Shown here: positions 1-5,935 of the stretch, one piece after another
Layout: each line of letters starts with the position of its first letter
Position numbering within the stretch: position 1 is the first letter of the stretch
Position numbers and translations under genes: made by a program
NCBI GenBank assembly: GCA_937901285.1
Contig: CALCHI010000168.1
Span: 1 to 6,539 of the forward strand
Source of the DNA: UBA8437 sp003445035
GTDB lineage: Bacteria > Planctomycetota > Planctomycetia > Planctomycetales > Planctomycetaceae
Reading direction: 5' to 3'
DNA: 6,539 nt
The notes under the pieces: generated by a model
The model's input: the letters and a program-made list of their open reading frames with translations, nothing else
Told to the model about the DNA's origin: nothing
The model's database searches: none

Positions 1-1027
1 GACGGAACCAGACGGCAATCGGCTCCTTCCGCCCTTTCAGTTTCGCGGCAAAACAGAACTGGTTGTTGAACCCGTTGGCCATCACGACCGAGGATTTCAG
101 TCCATCACGGTGTTCGATCAGATAGGCCGTGGCATGTTTCTCGGCAGCCGGGCCGATCGCCTGCTTGGTACGCAACTTCGGAGGCAGCGACCCCAGTGCC
201 GCCTCAAGCAATTCCTGGGACCAGCGACCGTCATTCCGCGCCTTGACCAGTGCATCGCCACTGACAGCCTGCACGGCACCAACTCCCGTCTCGCCCCCCT
301 TGCGGCGTTCGATCATGCACTGCAACGTCTCAAGCGTGTGGAAACCGTAGGCCTCAAGGCCGCCGTAGCCGACCGCCATCGCCTCCTCGATCTCCACTCC
401 TCGCTCGAGCGTCAACGAAGGGTACCGCCAGCAGGTCGGAAGCGACGATCCGGCCATGAAGGGGATCTTCAGTTTCCGGGCGGTGTTGACCATGTGCAGG
501 GCGTCGGAGAACTTCCATCCGAGGTGTTTGTCGGAGAACACCGGAACGATCCGTCCTGCCTTCTGCATCGCCGCGACGATCTCGTCGAAGAATCGTCGCC
601 GCGGATACATGTGCTGGCGAGTCGTCTTGGTGTAGGGGTAATTGCCGTGTTCACCAATCGACAACACACCCTCGATCCGATCGTCCCCGCCGGGCTGCCG
701 GATCGCCTGCTCGATCGTCTTGACGATCGGAAACCGGTGTTTCTCTGCCAGCCCTCGACTGAGATCGCCCTTGGGGACCTGGTCGGTGTACATCGAGACC
801 AGCCGCAGATCCGGGCCAGCCTGCCCATCCTGCCGCCAGCCCTCGAGCACCTTGCCCACGATCACGTCGGCGTGCGAGTTGTTGCGATATTCGGTCACCA
901 CCGCCGCAACCGGGAGTTTCCGTCGTGCCGCCGCAAAGGCCTGGCTCTCACTGGAGGCTGCGACCCCAGTCGCCAACAGCCCACTGAGCCGGGCTCCGAA
1001 ATCTCGTCGTGTGATCTGATTGGCCAT
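1..1027 (-). CDS. Twin-arginine-signal secreted protein of unknown function (partial, C-terminus missing)
   Basis: This gene is open at the left edge; 342 residues are visible from ATG at 1027. The N-terminus has a twin-arginine signal: TRRDF at residues 6-10, a short hydrophobic stretch (about 15-24), then an Ala/Ser-rich region with plausible cleavage near residues 30-34. The protein is therefore predicted to be exported folded through Tat. The mature part starts with a beta-strand-like VAAVVTEYRNNSHADVIVGK (40-59), followed by GDLSRGLAEKH (87-97), an IGEHGNYPY stretch (124-132), FSDKHLGWK (164-172), FMAGSSLPTCWR (190-201) and TLETLQCMIERRKGGETGV (231-249). I recall similar proteins in planctomycete genomes annotated only as hypothetical; I recognise no catalytic domain with confidence. 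The conserved His, Glu and Asp residues could bind a ligand or metal, which is inference. A GGAG lies 9 nt before the ATG. The gene begins 23 bp after the membrane-protein gene, consistent with co-transcription. Confidence 0.85.
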   Translation of the reverse strand, partial: MANQITRRDFGARLSGLLATGVAASSESQAFAAARRKLPVAAVVTEYRNNSHADVIVGKVLEGWRQDGQAGPDLRLVSMYTDQVPKGDLSRGLAEKHRFPIVKTIEQAIRQPGGDDRIEGVLSIGEHGNYPYTKTTRQHMYPRRRFFDEIVAAMQKAGRIVPVFSDKHLGWKFSDALHMVNTARKLKIPFMAGSSLPTCWRYPSLTLERGVEIEEAMAVGYGGLEAYGFHTLETLQCMIERRKGGETGVGAVQAVSGDALVKARNDGRWSQELLEAALGSLPPKLRTKQAIGPAAEKHATAYLIEHRDGLKSSVVMANGFNNQFCFAAKLKGRKEPIAVWFR

Positions 1028-1050
1028 GCCATTGGACTCCCGAATAGAAC

Positions 1051-1545
1051 TCAGTGTCGACCGTTGGACTTCGCCTCACCATTGGACCCTCGCCGACGCA
1101 TCTCTTCCAGCTCGGTCTCCAGTTTCGCCCGTTTCTGACCGATCCGCTGCAGCTCATCCCTTGCCAGCTTCGAGTCGACCCGGACCGTGAGCAGATCGCC
1201 CACACCCAGCAACAGCAGCCAGCCCCCCATGGCGATCACCACGATCCAGTAGACCGTGGCCACCAACGGCCCCTGGGACCAGATCAATGCATCTCCGATC
1301 GCGAGCATCACGCCCAGCACGGCGATCATGCCCGAGGTCTGCATCCGCCGCCGGCACCGGGTTTTCAGTCTCGTGAGGTCCCACTGGTTGAAGCCCGGCT
1401 CTTCCCGTTGCTTCTTCCAGGACTTGTGATGCCAGGCCATCATCGACAGCCCGACGACGGCCAATCCGCCGCCGAAGATCGCCGTCAACACCCAGTGATT
1501 TTCGTTGAGTCCGATTGTCGTGTCTCCGAACTGGCCCGGGCCCAC
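1051..1545 (-). CDS. Small membrane protein with three predicted helices and a C-terminal coiled coil
   Basis: I do not recognise this 164-residue protein. Three hydrophobic segments are visible: about 18-38, 71-89 and 95-117. A basic loop (HHKSWKK at 39-45, KTRCRRR at 61-67) lies between the first two, so by the positive-inside rule this loop is cytoplasmic. The C-terminal tail, also predicted to be cytoplasmic, is a charged, probably helical segment (about 124-151) with leucine-type spacing and many Arg, Lys and Glu residues, which suggests a short coiled coil and a protein partner. The start is GTG at 1545, 7 bp after the stop of the M28-like gene. It has no good Shine-Dalgarno of its own, so translational coupling is possible. 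An in-frame stop at 1579-1581 limits any upstream extension. A later GTG (codon 19, at 1491) would leave only the transmembrane part. The next gene follows after 23 bp. The function is unknown. Confidence 0.75.
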   Translation of the reverse strand: MGPGQFGDTTIGLNENHWVLTAIFGGGLAVVGLSMMAWHHKSWKKQREEPGFNQWDLTRLKTRCRRRMQTSGMIAVLGVMLAIGDALIWSQGPLVATVYWIVVIAMGGWLLLLGVGDLLTVRVDSKLARDELQRIGQKRAKLETELEEMRRRGSNGEAKSNGRH

Positions 1546-1552
1546 CTGCCGA

Positions 1553-2497
1553 TCAGGGCCCGGTCGCCGGCAAACTCTTCAGCCATCCCAGCGCCACGCG
1601 GCCGACTGCTCTCAAGCTCGCACCAGAACACGCCCGGACGTTGTCTCGGGTCGTGTGCCAGTACGGGTAATCGAAATCGATCAGGTCGCAGGTCGGGATC
1701 CGGGCGATCCGGTTCAACGGCACGTGATCGTCTTCGATGTCGTGCTTGGGGCGTGGCCGGTCATGAAACTGTGCCACCTTCAGCGACCGGGCGGTCTTCC
1801 AAAGGCCATTGGTCACCTTCGGCGCAAAAGCGAGGCTCTTTTTCTCAACATAGATCTGCAGGTCGCGGTCCCCGACCATGTCGAACAGCACGCCGGCGAC
1901 ATACTTGTGAGCCGGCGGCTTGTCACGGTACTGGGTGGCAAAGTGTGTGGACCCCAGGAAGAACTGCCCCAGCGTCTGGGTTCCCTTGGGGAACAGGTAC
2001 TCCTCGGCGTCGAAGAACACGAAGTCGACTCCGACCCGGGGATCGAGACCCCGCATGTGATGAGCCAGTTCCATCAGCAGGGCCACTCCGCTGCCACCAT
2101 CATTGGCCCCGATGAATCGCCCTCGCGGATTGAACGGGTCACGGTCGGGGAAGGGGCGAGTGTCGTAGTGGCAACAGAGCACGACCCGGATCTTCCTTTT
2201 TGGGTGCCAGACGACGACCAGGTTGGTCATCCGCACCGCCTTGCCGTTGCGAGGGTCGGGCCGGTCGAAGGACTGGCGAACGACCCGGGCTCCAAAGCGG
2301 CCAAAATGATTGGCCAACAATCTCTGCTGAGCCTGCATCGCCCGGGAACCGCTCGGACGGGGCCCGAGCCGGCAGACGGTCTGCAGGTACCGATAGGCGC
2401 GAGCCGCATCGGGACCGGTCACCTTGACCTGTTCAGCCCCGACGACCATCGGAACGGTCAACCACAGCCACAGGCAGGCACCCAACCGAACCGTCAC
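1553..2497 (-). CDS. Exported M28-fold zinc enzyme, glutaminyl-peptide cyclotransferase-like
   Basis: This 314-residue protein has an N-terminal signal peptide (hydrophobic stretch about 5-20, likely cleavage after Ala21). Motifs in order match the M28 peptidase/glutaminyl cyclase fold: HYDTR (110-114), GANDGGSG (130-137), FFDAEE (161-166), FDMVGD (205-210), IEDDHVPL (254-261) and YWHTTRDN (279-286). By comparison with animal glutaminyl cyclases, the single zinc would be held by Asp133, Glu166 and His281, with Glu165 as proton shuttle and Asp206 and Asp257 in the active site. The EDDHVPL and WHT..DN signatures favour cyclotransferase over true M28 aminopeptidase. Glutaminyl cyclases convert N-terminal Gln to pyroglutamate, probably here in the periplasm. 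Peptidase activity cannot be excluded because the HYD histidine of aminopeptidases is kept. The start is GTG at 2497 with GAGGTG about 6 nt upstream. The gene lies 31 bp after pckG and 7 bp before the membrane-protein gene. Confidence 0.9.
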   Translation of the reverse strand: MTVRLGACLWLWLTVPMVVGAEQVKVTGPDAARAYRYLQTVCRLGPRPSGSRAMQAQQRLLANHFGRFGARVVRQSFDRPDPRNGKAVRMTNLVVVWHPKRKIRVVLCCHYDTRPFPDRDPFNPRGRFIGANDGGSGVALLMELAHHMRGLDPRVGVDFVFFDAEEYLFPKGTQTLGQFFLGSTHFATQYRDKPPAHKYVAGVLFDMVGDRDLQIYVEKKSLAFAPKVTNGLWKTARSLKVAQFHDRPRPKHDIEDDHVPLNRIARIPTCDLIDFDYPYWHTTRDNVRACSGASLRAVGRVALGWLKSLPATGP

Positions 2498-2528
2498 TCA
2501 GACACCTCACCGAAGTTTCCGTTTCGGA

Positions 2529-4289
2529 CTAGTCACCCGATTGCAGGCCAGTGATCAGTGCGTCGTTCTCTTCGCGGATCGCTGCCGGCAGCTTCTCACC
2601 AAACCCGGCGAGATACTCGCCCCGCTCGTTCGCTTCGGCAAGCCACTCCTCGGAGTTCACTTCCAGCAACGCCTCTCCGACCGCGTCGCCGATCCCGAGC
2701 TCATCGAATCCGACGGCTTCCGGAGTCGGCAACCACCCGATGGGACTCTCCGTCGCGTCTCCGCCCCCACCGACCCGGTCGACGATCCACTTCAGCACAC
2801 GCATGTTCTCGCCGAAACCCGGCCACAGCCAGCCGCCCGACTCATCACGCCGGAACCAGTTGACGTGAAACACCTCGGGCATGTTCTCGCCACCCCGTTC
2901 CCCGACATTCAGCCAGTGCTGCCAGTAGTCGGCCATGTGGTAGCCGCAGAAGGGCAACATGGCCATCGGATCGTGCCGAAGTTCGCCCAGCCCTCCAACC
3001 GCGGCGGCCGTCTTTTCGCTGGTCATTGTCGCGCCGACGTACGTGCCATGCTGCCAGGAGCGGGCCTGGTAAACCAGCGGAGTGGTGGAGCTGCGACGGC
3101 CACCGAAAATAATGGCCGAAATCGGCACTCCCTCGGGAGACTCCCAGTCCGGAGAAATGCACGGGCACTGCGAGGCCGGAGCCGTGAACCGGCTGTTGGG
3201 GTGAGCGGCCGGATTCTCGGACTCGGGTGTCCAGGGATTCCCTTTCCAGTCGGTCGCCTCCGCCGGCGGATCACACAACCCCTCCCACCAGACCGTGTTG
3301 TCCGGCAGCAGGGCCACGTTGGTAAACAGCGAGTTGGCCCGGCAACTGGCCAGCGCGTTGGGATTGGTCTCGTCACTGGTCAACGGCGCCACGCCGAAGA
3401 ACCCGGCTTCGGGATTGACGGCGTACAACCGGCCGTCGTCACCAAATTTCAGCCACGCAATGTCATCACCGATCGTCTCGACGCTCCAGCCAGCCTCAAT
3501 GAACGATTTGGGAGGAACCAGCATCGCCAGGTTGGTCTTGCCACAAGCCGACGGAAAGGCCGCAGCGACAAACGTTTTGTTCCCTTCCGGATCGGTCAGG
3601 CCCAGGATCAACATGTGCTCAGCCAGCCAGCCCTCGCGGCGGGCCAGCACGCTGGCCAACCGCAATGCGAAGCACTTCTTCCCCAGCAGGGCGTTGCCCC
3701 CGTAGTTGGAGCTGAAGCTCATGATCAGGTTTTCATCAGGGAAGTGGCTGATGTAACGCTGCTCGGGGTCGAGATTGCCCATGCTGTGCAGGCCCTTGAC
3801 GAAATCGCCGTCCTCGCCCAACTCGTCGACAGCCACCTGTCCCATGCGAGTCATGATCCGCATGTTGGCCACCACGAAAGGGCTGTCGGTGATCTCGATG
3901 CCGACCTTGGCCATCGGGCTTCCCGGGGGTCCCATCAGGTAGGGAATCACGTACATCGTCCGCCCGGCCATGCAGCCGTTAAAGAGCGGATCGATCATGG
4001 TGTGCATTTCCGCCGGGGCCATCCAGTTGTTGGTCGGCCCCGCCTCATCTTCAGTCGCCGCACAGATGAAGGTCCGGTCCTCGACGCGAGCCACGTCGTT
4101 GATGTCACTGCGGGCGTAGTACGAACCGGGGTGCTTCTCGGAGTCGAGACGCACCAGCGAGCCGTCCTCGACCATCATGTCGTAGATGCGTCCGATCTCC
4201 TCTTCGGTGCCGTCGCACCAGTGCACGTTGTCGGGAGTGGTCTGGGCGGCGACTTCGTCGACCCATTGCTGTAAGGCCTGGTTGGACAT
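2529..4289 (-). CDS. pckG: Phosphoenolpyruvate carboxykinase (GTP)
   Basis: This complete 586-residue protein is the GTP-dependent PEPCK (EC 4.1.1.32), which interconverts oxaloacetate plus GTP with PEP, CO2 and GDP in the cytoplasm, usually for gluconeogenesis. The family signatures are all present: substrate Arg68 (VARVEDRT), NYGGN (195-199) with Tyr196, Lys204/Lys205 and His225 for the manganese site, the P-loop FPSACGKTN (245-253) with the reactive Cys249, the kinase-2 motif GDDIAW (274-279) with Asp275/Asp276, NSRF (365-368), FGGRR (395-399), HVNWFR (475-480) and WPGFGEN (489-495). The first three groups sit at a constant offset of 39 from the rat cytosolic enzyme numbering, so the core is collinear. 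The length is near the usual value of about 600. ATG at 4289 gives the expected N-terminus, but only a weak Shine-Dalgarno is visible (GAAAG about 15 nt upstream). It could head a transcript with the three genes downstream. Confidence 0.98.
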   Translation of the reverse strand: MSNQALQQWVDEVAAQTTPDNVHWCDGTEEEIGRIYDMMVEDGSLVRLDSEKHPGSYYARSDINDVARVEDRTFICAATEDEAGPTNNWMAPAEMHTMIDPLFNGCMAGRTMYVIPYLMGPPGSPMAKVGIEITDSPFVVANMRIMTRMGQVAVDELGEDGDFVKGLHSMGNLDPEQRYISHFPDENLIMSFSSNYGGNALLGKKCFALRLASVLARREGWLAEHMLILGLTDPEGNKTFVAAAFPSACGKTNLAMLVPPKSFIEAGWSVETIGDDIAWLKFGDDGRLYAVNPEAGFFGVAPLTSDETNPNALASCRANSLFTNVALLPDNTVWWEGLCDPPAEATDWKGNPWTPESENPAAHPNSRFTAPASQCPCISPDWESPEGVPISAIIFGGRRSSTTPLVYQARSWQHGTYVGATMTSEKTAAAVGGLGELRHDPMAMLPFCGYHMADYWQHWLNVGERGGENMPEVFHVNWFRRDESGGWLWPGFGENMRVLKWIVDRVGGGGDATESPIGWLPTPEAVGFDELGIGDAVGEALLEVNSEEWLAEANERGEYLAGFGEKLPAAIREENDALITGLQSGD

Positions 4290-4322
4290 CGTCTGAGTAT
4301 CTTTCGGTTGTCGTACTGGAAC

Positions 4323-4339
4323 CCGGCCACACGGGCCGG
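4323..4339 (-). promoter_or_regulatory. GC-rich hairpin in the probable pckG leader
   Basis: A perfect 6-bp inverted repeat (CCGGCC / GGCCGG) with a 5-nt loop lies 34 bp upstream of the pckG start. If transcription starts from the candidate promoter at 4356-4384, the hairpin is in the 5' untranslated leader. There is no T-run after it on the minus strand, so it does not look like an intrinsic terminator. It could affect mRNA stability, but a chance palindrome in GC-rich DNA is quite possible. Confidence 0.35.
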
Positions 4340-4355
4340 CTGGTTGTCGGCAACG

Positions 4356-4384
4356 ACTCTAGGAAGGGCAGGGGAGCGACGCAA
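4356..4384 (-). promoter_or_regulatory. Candidate sigma70-type promoter for pckG
   Basis: On the minus strand, TTGCGT (4384-4379, 3 of 6 matches to the -35 consensus) is followed after 17 bp by TAGAGT (4361-4356, 4 of 6 matches to the -10 consensus). This predicts a start near 4349 and a leader of about 60 nt. The rest of the 214-bp gap between the lipoprotein stop and pckG (4290-4503) shows no gene, no clear intrinsic terminator for the lipoprotein, and no recognised operator. The match is modest and the call rests mainly on position. Confidence 0.35.
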
Positions 4385-4503
4385 GCAGCCGACCCCGGCC
4401 CAGCGGGCTCACCGCCAGGCCTCCATCGGCCACCTTCAGTTCGCGGCCCCGGCACGCCGGCTGGGGGCTGGTCGTCACCGAAACACTCGGCAGGCTTTTG
4501 CCC

Positions 4504-5781
4504 CTACGTGGCAGACTTTTTCTTGGGGGACTTCTTGTCCGATTTCTTCTTGGGGGATTTCTTGGCAGCAGGTTTCTTCTTGGCCGGCTTCTTGGCAGCA
4601 GGTTTCTTCTCGGCCGGCTTCTTGGCAGCAGGTTTTTCCGGCATCCGTCGCGACACCAGGCACTCGACCGGCTGGAAGACGTGCTGGCCGGAGAGCGACG
4701 TGCCGACGTAATCGCGACCACGGAGAATGATGGGCCACGACGCCGCTTCCATCTGCCGCCGCATCGCATCCAGGTCAAAACTCTCACCGGCGACCGAATA
4801 CTGCAGGTCGTAGAGCTTACCATCCTGCTGAGGAACGACGATCAGGCCGTGACGAAGGTGATCGAGTCCCAGCCAGCCCAGGGTGATGCCGTGGTGGCTT
4901 TCATTCTGGAACGCGATGGCCGCCAGGGAACGGAACGAGTTACTGACATCGTCGGCCAGCAGCGCATCGGCTCCCCGGATGTTGGCGCTCGATTCGGCTG
5001 TCAGGGTCCCGGTGACACGGATGTCGACGGTGTGCTCGGGACCGTCCCCCTCGGCATCTCCGTCGGCCAACGGCTTGTCACTCCAGCGGACGGCCGTGAG
5101 CCTGGCGGTGTCCAGGTCGAGGTCGACCGACATCGCGTCAAACGCGACCGTCTGTTTCGGCTTCGCCTTGCCGAGCGTGGCATCGACTTCCAGGTCCACG
5201 CTGATGGCCAGTTCGTGCCGCGCGTCACCATCGGCGTCGGTCCCATCGACGTACAACAGCAGCGCCGCAGCCCGGCTGCCCGATTGAGCGGGATCCCAGC
5301 GGATGTACTGGCTGGCCTGGATCTTGCCGTCCCGCGAATCGAACAGTCTCGAGTCGGTCTGCTTGACGGCGGGATGCTTGCGTATTGCAGCGATCAGCCC
5401 TGACGGGAACCCGTCCTTGTAAAGCCAGCGTCGCGAGACGGTCACCAGGACGCTCTTGTCGACCGTCTCGACGTCCAGCCGGTAGTAGCGGCTCCGTGAG
5501 AGCAGGACCTCGCCACTGGCGGCCTCCGACTCGGAATCCGTACCTGGGGCCGAGAGAGTCACCTTCACCGGATCCGGCGGCAATTCGGGAATATTGTCCG
5601 GGGAAGTGATCCCGGACTTGTCCTCTGGTGCGGGGGTTGTGGCCTGGCCGCCCTTCGCGGAACCGTCACCGGCCCCGGTGTTCTTGGCGTCACCGGCGTC
5701 GCACCCGGTCAGCACCAGGAAGATCATCAGTGAGGCCGAAGCAGCAAAAGTCCTCGTCCACGTCGGTTGTCGGCTGTCCAT
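4504..5781 (-). CDS. Predicted lipoprotein with lysine/alanine/proline-rich C-terminal tail
   Basis: From ATG at 5781 the product is 425 residues. It has a lipoprotein signal peptide: a basic n-region (Arg4, Arg10), a hydrophobic core (about 12-24) and lipobox LTGC with Cys27, followed by Asp28. In enterobacteria Asp at +2 retains lipoproteins in the inner membrane; whether this holds here is unknown. A Gly/Thr/Pro/Asp-rich linker (about 30-75) leads to an acidic, beta-rich body (about 75-380) that I do not recognise. The last 45 residues (381-425) hold 20 lysines in PAAKKPA(K/E)KK and SPKKKS repeats, resembling histone-H1-like tails. A likely role is electrostatic contact with a polyanion in the envelope, which is inference only. 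Three ATGs lie in tandem (5787, 5784, 5781); GGAG at 5789-5792 sits 7 nt before the third, so I chose that. An in-frame ATG at 5841 lies inside the promoter and is unlikely. The next gene, pckG, is 214 bp downstream. Confidence 0.85.
   Translation of the reverse strand: MDSRQPTWTRTFAASASLMIFLVLTGCDAGDAKNTGAGDGSAKGGQATTPAPEDKSGITSPDNIPELPPDPVKVTLSAPGTDSESEAASGEVLLSRSRYYRLDVETVDKSVLVTVSRRWLYKDGFPSGLIAAIRKHPAVKQTDSRLFDSRDGKIQASQYIRWDPAQSGSRAAALLLYVDGTDADGDARHELAISVDLEVDATLGKAKPKQTVAFDAMSVDLDLDTARLTAVRWSDKPLADGDAEGDGPEHTVDIRVTGTLTAESSANIRGADALLADDVSNSFRSLAAIAFQNESHHGITLGWLGLDHLRHGLIVVPQQDGKLYDLQYSVAGESFDLDAMRRQMEAASWPIILRGRDYVGTSLSGQHVFQPVECLVSRRMPEKPAAKKPAEKKPAAKKPAKKKPAAKKSPKKKSDKKSPKKKSAT
4521..4564 (-). 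repeat. Short tandem repeat, 27-bp spacing, encoding SPKKKS units
   Basis: A 17-base stretch beginning TCTTGGGGGA on the plus strand at 4521 recurs at 4548 with one mismatch. On the coding (minus) strand these encode the two SPKKKS motifs at the extreme C-terminus of the lipoprotein. It lies directly next to the 30-bp repeat array and is part of the same low-complexity tail. Confidence 0.7.
4561..4635 (-). repeat. 30-bp tandem repeat encoding the lysine-rich tail
   Basis: Two full 30-bp units (4561-4590 and 4591-4620) differ at only one base (4581 T versus 4611 C), and a third partial unit (4621-4635) matches the first 15 bases exactly. Each unit encodes the ten-residue pattern KPA(K/E)KKPAAK in the lipoprotein. 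The single difference changes Lys to Glu. The near identity at the DNA level, beyond what protein similarity requires, suggests recent duplication or slippage, and the in-frame period means copy-number changes would keep the reading frame. Confidence 0.85.
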
Positions 5782-5788
5782 CATCATG

Positions 5789-5792
5789 CTCC
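5789..5792 (-). promoter_or_regulatory. Ribosome binding site deciding the lipoprotein start
   Basis: GGAG on the minus strand is followed by three in-frame ATG codons. The spacing is 1 nt to the first (5787), 4 nt to the second (5784) and 7 nt to the third (5781). Only the third is well spaced, so it is the best start; the signal peptide is intact with any of them. Confidence 0.6.
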
Positions 5793-5818
5793 GGCTGGGT
5801 CCAGTTCTCGGCGGCTGG

Positions 5819-5846
5819 ATTGTAACACCGCGACCCGCCATGCCAA
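5819..5846 (-). promoter_or_regulatory. Sigma70-type promoter for the lipoprotein gene
   Basis: On the minus strand, TTGGCA (5846-5841, 5 of 6 matches to TTGACA) and TACAAT (5824-5819, 5 of 6 matches to TATAAT) are separated by 16 bp. The predicted transcription start is near 5812, giving a leader of about 25-30 nt with the ribosome binding site inside it. The most upstream in-frame ATG (5841) falls at the -35/spacer border and would not be in the mRNA. This is the strongest promoter match I see in the window. Confidence 0.7.
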
Positions 5847-5935
5847 CAACCAGAGGCCGGTTCCCCCGCTGGACTTCCCTTCACTCACCGCTCAAACTGG
5901 CCCCTCTTCCTGACTCTCTCCTGAGGATCCGACGA

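Noticed and set aside
2474..2485. LGAC near the N-terminus of the M28-like protein considered as a lipobox
   Set aside because: The cysteine is residue 8, before the hydrophobic core, so it cannot be a lipoprotein cleavage site; an ordinary signal peptide fits better.
110..2554. Long plus-strand open frames of about 340-350 codons at 110-1138, 1054-2115 and 1505-2554
   Set aside because: They are antisense to well-supported minus-strand genes, cross gene boundaries, and give low-complexity Arg/Pro/Gly-rich translations without domains.
2424..4274. A 616-codon open frame on the plus strand, antisense to pckG
   Set aside because: It covers almost exactly the mirror of a clear PEPCK gene, its translation is Arg/His/Pro/Gly-rich with no recognisable motif, and long antisense frames are expected in GC-rich genes with strong third-position bias.
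4440..4503. Intrinsic terminator after the lipoprotein gene
   Set aside because: Only short GC stems (such as GGC-AAAA-GCC and CCGGC-GT-GCCGG) are present and none is followed by a T-run on the minus strand.
4561..4635. Regular repeats considered as a CRISPR array
   Set aside because: The units are directly adjacent with no spacers and encode an in-frame ten-residue protein repeat.
4498..5403. A 301-codon plus-strand open frame antisense to the lipoprotein gene
   Set aside because: Its N-terminal Leu/Phe/Gly repeat is just the reverse reading of the lysine-tail repeat, so the apparent membrane segment is an artefact.
5870..5898. Possible promoter for the aldolase (TGGACT, 17 bp, TCAAAC, plus strand)
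   Set aside because: The -35 matches 4 of 6 and the -10 only 3 of 6, a level expected by chance in this stretch.
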